Positions 1 through 8,705 of a stretch of DNA of 64,000 nt are shown piece after piece. A program made the translations under genes and the position numbers. Numbering within the stretch: the stretch's first letter is position 1; each line of letters starts with the position of its first letter. The notes under the pieces are model-generated. The model was not told the DNA's origin, ran no database searches, and saw nothing but the letters and a program-made list of their open reading frames with translations. This stretch comes from Algoriphagus lacus (GTDB lineage: Bacteria > Bacteroidota > Bacteroidia > Cytophagales > Cyclobacteriaceae): the NCBI RefSeq assembly GCF_003583985.1, contig NZ_QXML01000006.1:248001-312000 (forward strand). The letters run 5' to 3'.

Positions 1-588
1 ACGGATGTTCAGATGCTTTCTGCCAAAAGATGGGCAACCTCTCTGTCTTTGGAAGAATTTCAAAAAGTAACCGGCAAAACCGAATACCCTGACTTTCTTC
101 AAAAGGATGTGAAAAACGGAAAGCTGGAAGTCTTTTCCAACGGGGAAATGAACTACACCCTGAAAGGAAAGCATGCCAAAGTCAGCGTCATCTGGAACTT
201 TCAGGCCCCAGAAGGAAGCGCTGATACGCATTACAGCATGATGCGCGGAACCAAGGCTAATCTGATCATCCGCCAGGGCAAAGAAGAAAAGTACCGCCCT
301 GCATTGTATGTCAAGCTGATCGGGTCTGATTTGCCTCAGTTGGAAAAAGCGGTGAAGGAGACCCTTCAGGCAAAATATCCCGGTATTGACCTTCAAAAAA
401 TGCCAAACGGGGAGTATCAGGTGATCGTGCCGGATTCTTATCACAATGGACATGAGGCCCATTTTGCCCAAGTCACAGAGAAGTTTCTGGAGTATTACCA
501 AAACGGAAACATGCCAGCCTGGGAAGTTCCTAATATGATTACCAAGTACTACACCAATATCAAGGCAAGAGAGTTAGCTTTGAAATAA
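1..588 (+). CDS. Gfo/Idh/MocA-type oxidoreductase, C-terminal part (5' end outside window)
   Basis: The reading frame is already open at base 1 (four codons precede the first ATG at 13), so this is the tail of a gene that begins upstream. The about 195 visible residues look like the C-terminal alpha/beta domain found on a Bacteroidota group of putative NAD(P)-dependent oxidoreductases of the Gfo/Idh/MocA class: a beta-rich stretch around VIWNFQAPEGSADTHYS and the run MRGTKANLIIRQG are what I recognise. The Rossmann half would lie upstream and cannot be seen, so substrate and cofactor are unknown; relatives often act on sugars or inositol-like compounds. Followed at once by a hairpin terminator. 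The family call is moderately sure, the function is not. Confidence 0.6.
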   Translation, partial: TDVQMLSAKRWATSLSLEEFQKVTGKTEYPDFLQKDVKNGKLEVFSNGEMNYTLKGKHAKVSVIWNFQAPEGSADTHYSMMRGTKANLIIRQGKEEKYRPALYVKLIGSDLPQLEKAVKETLQAKYPGIDLQKMPNGEYQVIVPDSYHNGHEAHFAQVTEKFLEYYQNGNMPAWEVPNMITKYYTNIKARELALK

Positions 589-597
589 CGTAGGAAA

Positions 598-649
598 AAA
601 ACAGACATAGACTGAGTGAAGTTTATGCTTTACTCAGCCTATTGTTTTT
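598..649 (+). terminator. Rho-independent terminator abutting the next start codon
   Basis: An imperfect inverted repeat with outer arms AAAACA/TGTTTT, then ATAG/CTAT, CTGAGT/ACTCAG and AAG/CTT around a TTTATG loop, ends in a run of five T. It serves the oxidoreductase ending at 588. The last T of the run is directly followed by the ATG at 650 of the next gene, leaving no room for a normal leader. Confidence 0.65.
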
Positions 650-2062
650 ATGCCCCATTCAAAAATAATCTCAGATCCTCAAAAACTTACCGTTGCCATC
701 GCAGGGGCTGGAGGATATATCGGTAGTTGGTTTATTGAACTTTTTAAGGACCGCTATCATCTTGTTGGGCTCAGTCGTCGACAAATTCAAAGCAATCCCT
801 ATCCGGAGGTGGAATGGAGGCAAGTGGAGCTTTATTCCATTACCTCCACAGTAGACGCTCTCAAAGGAGTGGATGTGGCAATCTATTTGGTTCATTCCAT
901 GAATGCTTCCACGAGGTTGAATCAGGGGAGTTTTGAAGATACAGATCTTCTTTTGGCGGATAATTTCAGTAGAGCAGCGGAGATAAGTGATGTCAAGCAA
1001 ATCATCTACCTCGGCGGATTGCTGCCGGACGAGCCTGAAGAAAAGCTTTCCCGTCATTTGAAAAGCCGCTTGGAGGTGGAGCAAACACTCGGGTCCAGAA
1101 AATCAAAATTAACAGCCATTCGAGCTTCTATTATTGTAGGTCCGGGAGGTTCGAGTTTTGACATGATCCAGAATTTGGTCAGAAAACTTCCGGTTTTGAT
1201 GTGTCCTAAATGGACTGAATCCCTGACTCAGCCTATTTCGCTGAGGGACACCTTGGATATCTTGGATTCCTGCATCGGTAATCCCAATGTTTATGGAAAA
1301 GTGATCGAAATAGGCAGCCCGGAAGTGATGTCCTATCGCAGTATGCTGGAACGGACTGCTAAGGTCATGGGTAAAAAAAGGCTGGTATTTTCGGTTCCGG
1401 TTTTCTCTCTCGGCCTCTCCAAATTCTGGGTGGGATTGTTTGGTGACAGCCCGCCACAGTTGGTATCGCCGTTGGTCGAAAGTTTGCGTCATACTCTTTT
1501 GGTGTCTCCAGAATTAGCATTCAAAGAAAAACACATTGATTATCAGAGTTTAGAGGAATCCATTGAGACCGCATTGAAATCCAATGAAAGACCAAAACTT
1601 CCCGTTTTTATTACAAAAGGCGGAGTGAAAAACACGGTGAGGTCTATTCAGCGGATGGAGAATCATGGTAAGAATTCGGCTCTTTGGGTTGCAAAGAGGT
1701 ATAATTTATGGCTTCCCAGTTATTTCAGGTTTTTGATTAACGGGAAAGTCTCGGAAAAAGGGGAGATAGGTTTTCACTTGCTTTGGGGGAAAAAGCCAAT
1801 GCTCCAACTCACGCTGATTCCAGATCGCAGCGATGTGGGTAGACAGCTTTTTTACATTACCGGAGGTTGGTTGGTCAAGCGTTTTGATTACGGTTGGCTT
1901 GAATTCAGAGAGGTATTGGGCAGTCGATACATACTTTCTGCCATTCATGAATTTGTCCCAAGATTACCATGGTTCATATATGTAAATACGCAGGCTAAAT
2001 TGCATCTTTGGGTTATGAACCGATTCAAAAAATACTTGTCAAAAAAGCAGGTAAATGGGTGA
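650..2062 (+). CDS. NAD(P)-binding SDR-type oxidoreductase with DUF2867-like C-terminus
   Basis: A 470-residue cytoplasmic protein. Residues about 14-45 form an extended-SDR Rossmann start with glycine motif GAGGYIGS followed by basic residues (LSRRQ) that suggest NADP preference. The first about 300 residues read like the YbjT/NmrA group of atypical SDRs; the last about 150 residues (from about 320) match the DUF2867 extension that is commonly fused to them. Reaction unknown; relatives are annotated as nucleoside-diphosphate-sugar epimerase-like or quinone-type reductases. The ATG at 650 is the only sensible start: the in-frame stop at 617 rules out a longer protein, and later Met codons would destroy the nucleotide-binding motif. 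It sits directly on the T-tract of the preceding terminator. Confidence 0.75.
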   Translation: MPHSKIISDPQKLTVAIAGAGGYIGSWFIELFKDRYHLVGLSRRQIQSNPYPEVEWRQVELYSITSTVDALKGVDVAIYLVHSMNASTRLNQGSFEDTDLLLADNFSRAAEISDVKQIIYLGGLLPDEPEEKLSRHLKSRLEVEQTLGSRKSKLTAIRASIIVGPGGSSFDMIQNLVRKLPVLMCPKWTESLTQPISLRDTLDILDSCIGNPNVYGKVIEIGSPEVMSYRSMLERTAKVMGKKRLVFSVPVFSLGLSKFWVGLFGDSPPQLVSPLVESLRHTLLVSPELAFKEKHIDYQSLEESIETALKSNERPKLPVFITKGGVKNTVRSIQRMENHGKNSALWVAKRYNLWLPSYFRFLINGKVSEKGEIGFHLLWGKKPMLQLTLIPDRSDVGRQLFYITGGWLVKRFDYGWLEFREVLGSRYILSAIHEFVPRLPWFIYVNTQAKLHLWVMNRFKKYLSKKQVNG

Positions 2063-2111
2063 TTGGTTCGTTTTCAATAGTTAGTAACCAGAATGTCAAC
2101 CAAATATCACA

Positions 2112-3062
2112 ATGAAAGAACTTCAATTTAAAAACGGAGATAAACTACCTATTTTAGGTCTGGGAACTTGGAAAAGTAAGCCCGGTGAAGTCCGTCAGGC
2201 GGTTTATTGGGCCATTGAGGCGGGATATCGTCACATCGATTGTGCGGCCATTTATCAAAATGAAAAAGAAGTGGGTCAGGGTATCGCTGATGCCATTGCT
2301 GAAGGATTTGTCAAGAGAAAAGACCTCTTTATCACTTCCAAACTTTGGAATGACAGTCACCGACACGAGGATGTTCATCCAGCTTTGGAAAAAACCTTGA
2401 ATGATCTTCGACTGGATTATTTGGACCTTTATCTCATTCACTGGCCAATTGCATTTAAGCCGGGAATTGGTTTTGCAACCCACAGAGAAGAATATTACAC
2501 CTATCAGGATGTGCCCTTGACTCAGACTTGGGAGGCGATGCAGGAACAAAAGTCCTCCGGTCGTGCAAAACATATCGGGGTGTCCAATTTTAATCAGGCA
2601 AAATTAAGTCAGCTATTGGCAGCAGAAGGGGAAAAGCCTGAAATGAATCAAATTGAACTTCATCCCTTTTTGCCTCAGGATGGCTTAGTCAAATTCTGCT
2701 CCGACAATGGGATTTTAGTGACAGCCTACTCGCCTTTAGGTTCGCCGGATTCCAGAGCTGAACGTCATAAAAACGATCCGAAATTGCTGGAAAACCCAGT
2801 GGTAGCTTCAATTGCACAAAAGCATGGAGCGAATGTGGGGCAGGTTCTGATCGCATGGTCGATCGCAAGAAATATCGCTGTAATACCAAAGTCTGTGAAC
2901 CATGATCGAATCATTGATAATCTGAAGGCCGCAGACCTGAGTTTGGATGCTGAGGATATGCAAAAGCTGGCCAATATTGGAACCCATCACCGATTTGTGG
3001 ATGGAAGCTTTTTCACTGGACCTCAGAGTCCGTACAAGCTCACCGATCTTTGGGACAGCTAA
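2112..3062 (+). CDS. Aldo/keto reductase
   Basis: A full-length (316 residues) AKR-family (beta/alpha)8 barrel enzyme, NADPH-dependent reduction of aldehydes or ketones to alcohols. The catalytic tetrad is visible: Asp43 and Tyr48 in HIDCAAIYQNE, Lys77 in ITSKLWN and His110 in LIHWP. The phosphate-binding segment AVIPKSVNHDRI near residue 260 is the usual NADPH-binding loop. Forty-nine bases separate it from the DUF2867 oxidoreductase upstream, so both redox enzymes may share a transcript that ends at the strong hairpin just after the stop codon. Substrate cannot be read from sequence; the closest named groups are aldose-reductase-like AKRs. Confidence 0.92.
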   Translation: MKELQFKNGDKLPILGLGTWKSKPGEVRQAVYWAIEAGYRHIDCAAIYQNEKEVGQGIADAIAEGFVKRKDLFITSKLWNDSHRHEDVHPALEKTLNDLRLDYLDLYLIHWPIAFKPGIGFATHREEYYTYQDVPLTQTWEAMQEQKSSGRAKHIGVSNFNQAKLSQLLAAEGEKPEMNQIELHPFLPQDGLVKFCSDNGILVTAYSPLGSPDSRAERHKNDPKLLENPVVASIAQKHGANVGQVLIAWSIARNIAVIPKSVNHDRIIDNLKAADLSLDAEDMQKLANIGTHHRFVDGSFFTGPQSPYKLTDLWDS

Positions 3063-3064
3063 AA

Positions 3065-3102
3065 AAAATAACCCTGACAGATTTAGTCAGGGTTATTTTT
3101 TT
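3065..3102. terminator. Bidirectional Rho-independent terminator
   Basis: A perfect 14-base-pair inverted repeat (AAAATAACCCTGAC / GTCAGGGTTATTTT) with a seven-base loop lies between two convergent genes, with T runs on either strand. It can end both the aldo/keto reductase transcript and the TrpF-like transcript; its right arm reaches the stop codon of the latter. Confidence 0.9.
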
Positions 3103-3721
3103 ACTCTTCTACTTCCAATTTTTCGAGCACATCGGCCATCAAATCAAAGTCCCTCAAACCGGGTTTGATTTCTTCACCGCCTGAAAGCGAAATCCCATAA
3201 AGGCGGCAGGAATCAATGAGATGTAGGACGTTTTCTGCCGAGACACCTGTACCAAGGATTACTTTGCAATCTTTTGCAAGTTTTTTAACTACTTCCAAAT
3301 CATCCTCAGAAAGCAAGTTGTCTTTGGCGTAAACATGGAAAATAATTCCGGAATTGCTTAGCTCTTGAGCCACTTCAGGCTCGATGTGTTTGACATCCTC
3401 CAGGCTCATCTTGTAAATCAAGGAATAGCCTTTACCAACCAACCTTTTCAATTCTTCAATTCGATCGTATTCAATCCAGCTGATAGCAGGATAATCCGTT
3501 AAAATTTCCAGTATTTCCGGTTGTGACTCATGCGAAAACTCGCCTACAAAGTCTACACCGGAAAGCCACCCGGTAATCTCCTTGAATAATTCAGGAGTCA
3601 CATATTTTTCAGAGGATTTGTCTAAAGAGAAGCCCAAAAGGTTGACATACATTCCCGAGCAATACCGCGCATCGCTCAGGTTTGTGATGCCGTTTATTTT
3701 TACAAAAGTTCGAAGTGCCAT
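3101..3721 (-). CDS. TrpF-like (phosphoribosylanthranilate isomerase-related) protein lacking the catalytic Cys
   Basis: A 206-residue TIM-barrel protein related to TrpF. The N-terminal signature is KINGITNLSDARYCSGM where TrpF has K-I-C-G-I-T followed by D-A; the C-terminal phosphate-binding end ISLSGGEEIKPGLRDFD corresponds to the family's SSGVE..PG.KD pattern. The Cys that acts as general base in TrpF is Asn here (residue 9), so the normal Amadori rearrangement is unlikely. No other trp gene is near. Likely role: a paralogue with a different or lost activity. The gene ends on a shared terminator with the aldo/keto reductase. Family assignment is fairly sure; a functional trpF annotation would be unsafe. 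Confidence 0.7.
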   Translation of the reverse strand: MALRTFVKINGITNLSDARYCSGMYVNLLGFSLDKSSEKYVTPELFKEITGWLSGVDFVGEFSHESQPEILEILTDYPAISWIEYDRIEELKRLVGKGYSLIYKMSLEDVKHIEPEVAQELSNSGIIFHVYAKDNLLSEDDLEVVKKLAKDCKVILGTGVSAENVLHLIDSCRLYGISLSGGEEIKPGLRDFDLMADVLEKLEVEE

Positions 3722-3852
3722 AAGTTTTAGTATTCGGAAGCGAAGGTAAGAAGCCGATTTTTGCCAGAAAAGTAAATCAGCTGTATCTAAAAAATCTGTT
3801 TGTGGAATTTTTAGCCGAAAAATGGATGTATTTTTAAGTTTAAATTTTCGGC

Positions 3853-4542
3853 ATGATCAAACGCTTACCACTGGTTTTCATTCTCTTCTTTTTGATTCTG
3901 TCAGGCTGTGAGGAAGAAATAGAATCTCCGGAATTGGATTTGGAGTTGGATTATCAGCCGCTGGAGCTTGGAAATTTTTGGATTTATGATGTCGATCAGA
4001 CGGTATATTTTGGGGAAAATGATTCTGAGTCTTCGAGGTTTTTTTTCAGAGACATAATCCGGGGTTCCTATTTGAATGCGGAACGGGAAATTGTATTCAT
4101 TCTGGAGCGCTCTAAATCAACCAATCAGTCGGAATGGACCAAGGAACTGGAATACACGATTGTTTCCAGGGACAATTCCATCATCCGAACGATCAATAAT
4201 GAAGCGGTAATTGCTTTGGTGTTTCCGCCTGAGGAAGGTAAAATCTGGAACGGTAAAAGCTATCAGGCAGAAGGGGACGATGATTTTGAAATTGATTTGG
4301 TAGGACCATCGGAGATACCGGGATTTGAAAATACGCTTTCACTGAGAGTGAACCAGGAAAATTTGGACGACAAAGTTACCGTTAGGGATGTCCGCTATGA
4401 AATTTTTGGCAAAGGGGTCGGCCTATTGGAAAAATATGATGAGGTAATAACCTACTGTTCGCGAAACGATTGTTTAGGAGATCAGTTAATAGATGGTGGA
4501 AGCAAAACACACCTAAAACTGGTGGAGTATGGGAAAGATTAA
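3853..4542 (+). CDS. Unrecognised lipoprotein, overlaps the subtilase gene
   Basis: A 229-residue predicted lipoprotein. Residues 1-19 form a lipoprotein signal peptide with lipobox L-S-G-C (Cys19), followed by a very acidic stretch EEEIESPELDLELD that would favour transport out of the inner membrane to the cell surface or outer membrane. The rest is a beta-rich domain beginning YQPLELGNFWIYDVDQT, a pattern seen in many uncharacterised Bacteroidota lipoproteins. Its last 14 bases overlap the start of the T9SS subtilase in another frame, so the two are almost certainly co-translated and may act together at the cell surface. I cannot name the family. Confidence 0.8.
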   Translation: MIKRLPLVFILFFLILSGCEEEIESPELDLELDYQPLELGNFWIYDVDQTVYFGENDSESSRFFFRDIIRGSYLNAEREIVFILERSKSTNQSEWTKELEYTIVSRDNSIIRTINNEAVIALVFPPEEGKIWNGKSYQAEGDDDFEIDLVGPSEIPGFENTLSLRVNQENLDDKVTVRDVRYEIFGKGVGLLEKYDEVITYCSRNDCLGDQLIDGGSKTHLKLVEYGKD

Positions 4543-6184
4543 GTATTTGGTTGGGTTTTTTACTTTTTTCAGCTTGGCGCTCACACTTAATGCACAGGAT
4601 CGATATGCTGTGTATTTCAAATTCAAACCCCAATCTGCCTATTCCCTTTCTAAGCCTCAGGAGTTTTTGACCTCGAAAGCGTTGGCAAGGAGGCTACGGG
4701 AAGGAATCCAACCTGACAGTTTGGATTTGCCCGTGTCTTCCAAATACCTGGAGCAAGTGGCACCACTTGCAAAATATGTTTTGTACACCAGTAAGTGGAT
4801 GAATGCCGCACTCTTGGTGACCGACAAGGTCGGAGCAGAGAAAATGAGTGCCTTACCTTTTGTGGCCAAAGTCGAACTCGCAGCAAAGGGCTTTCTTCCA
4901 CCCCCCAATGGCAGGATTGATTCCGAGGACAAGCCTTTGAAATCCCGGAAAGATCCAAAGTTGAATACCCGAGAATTGGGCTTGACTGCAAATTCATATG
5001 ATTTTCAAAATTCCCTTATCGGAATTGACCAGATGCATAAGGAGGGATTTACCGGAGATGGAGTTACCGTTGCGGTATTTGACGCCGGTTTTCCAGGTGT
5101 AAAAACAGCATCGTCTTTTGCCCACCTTTTCACCAATAATCAAATCCTTGGACAACGGGATTTTGTAAGAACATGGAATAATGACGTCTTTATTGACAAT
5201 CAGCATGGCACCAATGTTCTTTCCTTAATTGCGGCCAATGAACCCGCCAAATTGGTTTCCGGGGCTTATGATTCTGATTTTATTTTAGTCATTACTGAAG
5301 AAGTCGCGACCGAATACCAAGTGGAAGAGTACAACTGGGTGAGAGGGGCAGAGTATGCCGATAGCTTGGGAGTGGATATTATCAACAGTTCTTTGGGTTA
5401 TTGGGATTTTGATGATCCGGCCATGAATTACACCATTGCCGATCTTGACGGAAAAACAGCTGTCATCACCAAAGGAGCAACGATTGCTGCCGAAAAAGGG
5501 ATATTGGTTGTAAACAGTGTTGGGAATTACGGAAGCAGAGGAACTTCCAGTTTGGTCGCGCCTGCGGATGCAAAGGGAATTTTATCCATCGGTTCGGTAA
5601 AGACTACAGGAGATGTATCAGGTTTCAGTTCCAGAGGCCCTACGGGAGATGGAAGAATTAAGCCCGAGTTGGCTGCTTTTGGTGACAGTCCGGTGTTAAT
5701 CCGTTCCAATGGTGTGGTAGGTTCATCCAACGGCACCTCGTTTTCGGCTCCACAGATTGCTGCCTTGGCTGCTGGTTTATGGGAAGCTAGGCCGGAATGG
5801 ACCAAGGATCAGTTGATTTTGAACTTGCTGCGCAGTGCTACTCAATATGATAAACCCGACAATCTGCTGGGTTATGGTGTTCCTAACTTTATGGACGCTT
5901 ACTATGGAGAAATTCTTTCCGTTGAGGAAGAGGAGAACCAACAATGGAAAGTTTATCCAAATCCCGTTGAATCAGATGAAATCAGTATCCTGTATGGGAC
6001 TGGTCTAAGAAGTGAAATTGAGGTGATCGATACGAACGGCAGAATTCTTCTACGGTCAGAAATGGTTCGAACTGATCCAAAATCTCCTTACAGAGTTCAG
6101 TTGAAGGGGATCAATTCAGGTATTTACCTAATACAATTGAGCGAGGGAGCACTCATTTGGAAAACTAAATTGCTGAAACGCTAG
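4529..6184 (+). CDS. S8 family subtilisin-like protease with T9SS type A sorting domain
   Basis: A 551-residue secreted serine protease. Signal peptide at residues 1-22 ending NAQ; propeptide-like region to about 150; subtilase catalytic triad Asp185 (VFDAGFPG), His226 (NQHGTNVLS) and Ser404 (NGTSFSAPQIAAL). The last about 80 residues, from VYPNPVESD to the final KLLKR, are a type A sorting domain recognised by the Bacteroidota type IX secretion system, which removes it and anchors or releases the protease outside. The unusual DAGFPG instead of DTG is common in this branch. Start codon chosen at 4529, which gives the signal peptide and overlaps the upstream lipoprotein gene by 14 bases. Confidence 0.92.
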   Translation: MGKIKYLVGFFTFFSLALTLNAQDRYAVYFKFKPQSAYSLSKPQEFLTSKALARRLREGIQPDSLDLPVSSKYLEQVAPLAKYVLYTSKWMNAALLVTDKVGAEKMSALPFVAKVELAAKGFLPPPNGRIDSEDKPLKSRKDPKLNTRELGLTANSYDFQNSLIGIDQMHKEGFTGDGVTVAVFDAGFPGVKTASSFAHLFTNNQILGQRDFVRTWNNDVFIDNQHGTNVLSLIAANEPAKLVSGAYDSDFILVITEEVATEYQVEEYNWVRGAEYADSLGVDIINSSLGYWDFDDPAMNYTIADLDGKTAVITKGATIAAEKGILVVNSVGNYGSRGTSSLVAPADAKGILSIGSVKTTGDVSGFSSRGPTGDGRIKPELAAFGDSPVLIRSNGVVGSSNGTSFSAPQIAALAAGLWEARPEWTKDQLILNLLRSATQYDKPDNLLGYGVPNFMDAYYGEILSVEEEENQQWKVYPNPVESDEISILYGTGLRSEIEVIDTNGRILLRSEMVRTDPKSPYRVQLKGINSGIYLIQLSEGALIWKTKLLKR

Positions 6185-6238
6185 GTATTTTGGCTCTGCG
6201 AGGAATTTGATTTGTTTTGTAAAGCTAATTTTCACCCT

Positions 6239-6889
6239 ATGATACCCTTGATCGCCCCGTCCATTCTTGCAGCAGATTTTGCAAATCTTCAAAAAGAAGT
6301 CGAAATGCTGAATGCTTCCCAGGCGGATTACATCCATGTGGATATCATGGACGGTGTTTTTGTTCCCAATATTTCGTTTGGTATTCCGGTAACAGAGGCG
6401 ATTCAAAAACATGCCGAAAAGCCTCTCGATGTTCACCTCATGATCGTGAATCCGGATCATTACCTGGAGGCTTTCAGAAATGCTGGCGCTGAAATCATAT
6501 CGGTCCACTATGAAGCCTGCACCCACCTTCATCGGACTATTCAGGCCATCCATAAGCTTGGTGCAAAAGCCGGCGTTGCAATCAACCCCCATACTTCGGT
6601 TGAATTATTGGGAGAAATCATTGACCATATCGATCTAGTTTGCATTATGTCTGTCAATCCCGGATTCGGAGGGCAAAAGTTCATTCAAAACACCTATTCC
6701 AAAGTGTCGAGATTGAAAGAGTTGATTCTACAAAAACACTCCTCTGCAAAAATTGAAATTGATGGAGGGGTCAATCTCGAGAATGCTCCCAAGCTGATCT
6801 CTGCAGGAGCCGATGTGTTGGTGGCGGGAAGTTTTGTTTTCAATTCCTCAGATCCCGGGGCTACGATCGCTGCATTGAAGTCTTTTTGA
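6239..6889 (+). CDS. rpe: Ribulose-phosphate 3-epimerase
   Basis: Interconverts D-ribulose 5-phosphate and D-xylulose 5-phosphate in the pentose phosphate pathway. The 216-residue length equals that of the family, and the TIM-barrel landmarks are all present: APSILAADFANL at the N-terminus, HVDIMDGVFVPNISFG with the metal-binding His and the catalytic Asp, DVHLMI with the second metal His, MSVNPGFGGQKF phosphate loop, and EIDGGV with the second catalytic Asp. An upstream TTG at 6212 would add nine residues with no homology, so the ATG at 6239 is preferred. It lies 54 bases after the subtilase with no terminator between. Confidence 0.96.
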   Translation: MIPLIAPSILAADFANLQKEVEMLNASQADYIHVDIMDGVFVPNISFGIPVTEAIQKHAEKPLDVHLMIVNPDHYLEAFRNAGAEIISVHYEACTHLHRTIQAIHKLGAKAGVAINPHTSVELLGEIIDHIDLVCIMSVNPGFGGQKFIQNTYSKVSRLKELILQKHSSAKIEIDGGVNLENAPKLISAGADVLVAGSFVFNSSDPGATIAALKSF

Positions 6890-6997
6890 ACTAGAGTTTA
6901 CCGTTTATCATAAAATACCTTTAAAGCCCATTTTTTACTTGGTTTTAGAAATGGTTCAGGTTTTATTGAAGTATTAACCATTAAAACCATTACCATT

Positions 6998-7498
6998 ATG
7001 AAAAAAATCTGGATGTTTTTTGTCCTTTTTGGAGGACTTAGTTTGGCCGTATTTGCTCAGGAAGCAACTGTTGAAGAGGCCGTTACGGATGAGGATCTTA
7101 AGAAGTACGCGACAGTGGAAGTAATGACCTCTGAGTTTGTGCAGAAGAAAACCGATGAGTTGAGAAACATGATCCTGAATAACGAAGTGATCAAAGGAGG
7201 AGCGAGGTACAATGAGATAAAAGCAGCTTGGGGCGATGAAGCCAAATTGACCGCTGCCAATGTTACTCCTGAAGAAAAGGCTGCTTATCAGGTGATTTTG
7301 GATTTTCAGGGATCGCTTCAGCAATCGGTGGTCGATTACAAAACAGAATTGATCAAGGATGATGCTATCCTCGGTGTATCCACTTATAACAAGGTAAACG
7401 GAGCTATAAAAGAAGACCCAGCTCTAAAGGAAAAGATGGATCAGATGGTGGAAGAAATGAAAGCCAAAGAAGGGGACGGAGATAATCCTGTTAACTAA
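6998..7498 (+). CDS. Small exported protein of unknown function
   Basis: A 166-residue protein with a clear signal peptide (residues 1-21, ending VFAQ) followed by an entirely helical, charged mature region rich in Glu, Lys and Ala. It is probably periplasmic and may form a helical hairpin or coiled coil. It vaguely recalls DUF4168-like small periplasmic proteins, but I cannot support that from motifs. No cysteine in the mature part. It stands alone between rpe and an outer-membrane-like gene and has its own terminator, which suggests a single-gene transcript. Confidence 0.75.
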   Translation: MKKIWMFFVLFGGLSLAVFAQEATVEEAVTDEDLKKYATVEVMTSEFVQKKTDELRNMILNNEVIKGGARYNEIKAAWGDEAKLTAANVTPEEKAAYQVILDFQGSLQQSVVDYKTELIKDDAILGVSTYNKVNGAIKEDPALKEKMDQMVEEMKAKEGDGDNPVN

Positions 7499-7520
7499 AA
7501 TTTAACTGGCAAAAGATTTG

Positions 7521-7552
7521 AAGAAGCCTCCGGAAACAGAGGCTTCTTTTTT
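7521..7552 (+). terminator. Rho-independent terminator
   Basis: Perfect ten-base-pair stem AAGAAGCCTC / GAGGCTTCTT with an eight-base loop and a following T run, 23 bases after the stop of the small exported protein. Confidence 0.88.
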
Positions 7553-7591
7553 ATTTTCACACCAATCGATCCGGTTTTCCGTTATCCAAAC

Positions 7592-8611
7592 ATGACAAAG
7601 AACTATTTTCCGCTGCTGGCTTTATTGCTATTCCTTTTTCAAACTCCTACCAAAGCTCAGGATGAGGATATATTCGGGATAAGTGAAAAGGCCAAAAACC
7701 CCAAAAGTGAATCTGGAGTAGGAAACGTTTTCAGAAATGTCCTTGAAATGTTTTCCTTGGAGATTTCCACAGGAGCAGCTTACCATCAGATGGCCATGGA
7801 TTTTTATTCCCCAAATCCTTCGCTTTATCCGATCAAGCAATATCAAAACTTTGAAAGCTCTGCCTTTACCTTACAGGACACACTTTCACTCAGCAGCAAT
7901 GAATGGATTTTTCCGCTTGTCAACGGCGGGGTAAGAATCAATCTGTTTAACCTGTTGACCATCGGGGGAGGATTCGGGCAGGAGTGGGGAAGTCTGGCTC
8001 CGATGAGAGGAAACGATCATGAGTTTCCTTTTGAAGGAGCTACCTATCAATTGAGCAAAACCTACGGGACAGTAGGGCTTGTCCTTTATGATGCTAGACG
8101 CCGCCAGAAATTTCTTACCTGGCAATACAGAAAATACAGCACGAACAATCTATACATGCAATCTGAACTTCGACAGCGAGCACGTCAGAATTACCCTTGG
8201 CGGTTTATTCTGGAGGGAGAGTTTGGAAACATGAAATTAAAAAATGCTTACGATCCGTCACTTTCCACTCCAGGTAATCCTTATGAACCAAAACTGGCGG
8301 TTTCCCAGGATCCTTATTTTGGGGTTTCCATGCGGATGGAATATGATTTTTCGGAGTACACCAAAGTGTTTGTAAAAGGTGGGGCAGAGTTTCGAAAGTT
8401 CACTTATGCGTCAACTGATTTCGCTGAACTTAAAAATATTGACCAGACTGTTTATGGTTTGCAGGTGGGAGCAGCCATCAAAATTCCAGGTACTAAACGC
8501 TGTAAAATCGGGGGGTGTGGGGTAGTGATGAAGCACTTGCATGACGGGATTGAATTCCGTGGAAGTTCCATTTTTAGAATGCAAAACCGTAAAATTGGCC
8601 AATGGTATTAA
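7592..8611 (+). CDS. Probable outer-membrane beta-barrel protein, unknown function
   Basis: A 339-residue exported protein: signal peptide (about 1-22, ending KAQ), a short polar linker, then alternating hydrophobic/polar strands with frequent aromatic residues (for example FPLVNGGVRINLFNLLTIGG and YFGVSMRMEYDFSEYTKVFV), the pattern of an outer-membrane beta-barrel. Unusual for such proteins, the C-terminus carries two close cysteines in CKIGGCGVVMKHLHDG, followed by FRGSSIFRMQNRKIGQWY; it does not end in the typical barrel-closing aromatic strand. I do not recognise a named family. Separated from gyrA by about 95 bases without a hairpin. Confidence 0.7.
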   Translation: MTKNYFPLLALLLFLFQTPTKAQDEDIFGISEKAKNPKSESGVGNVFRNVLEMFSLEISTGAAYHQMAMDFYSPNPSLYPIKQYQNFESSAFTLQDTLSLSSNEWIFPLVNGGVRINLFNLLTIGGGFGQEWGSLAPMRGNDHEFPFEGATYQLSKTYGTVGLVLYDARRRQKFLTWQYRKYSTNNLYMQSELRQRARQNYPWRFILEGEFGNMKLKNAYDPSLSTPGNPYEPKLAVSQDPYFGVSMRMEYDFSEYTKVFVKGGAEFRKFTYASTDFAELKNIDQTVYGLQVGAAIKIPGTKRCKIGGCGVVMKHLHDGIEFRGSSIFRMQNRKIGQWY

Positions 8612-8705
8612 AGTCCTGACCACTCAACAAGGTTTGATTCAGCATTTCAAAACCATGCAGTTTTTACTATCTTGCAGCCTTATTTGACGCGCGAAAAAGC
8701 ACAAT

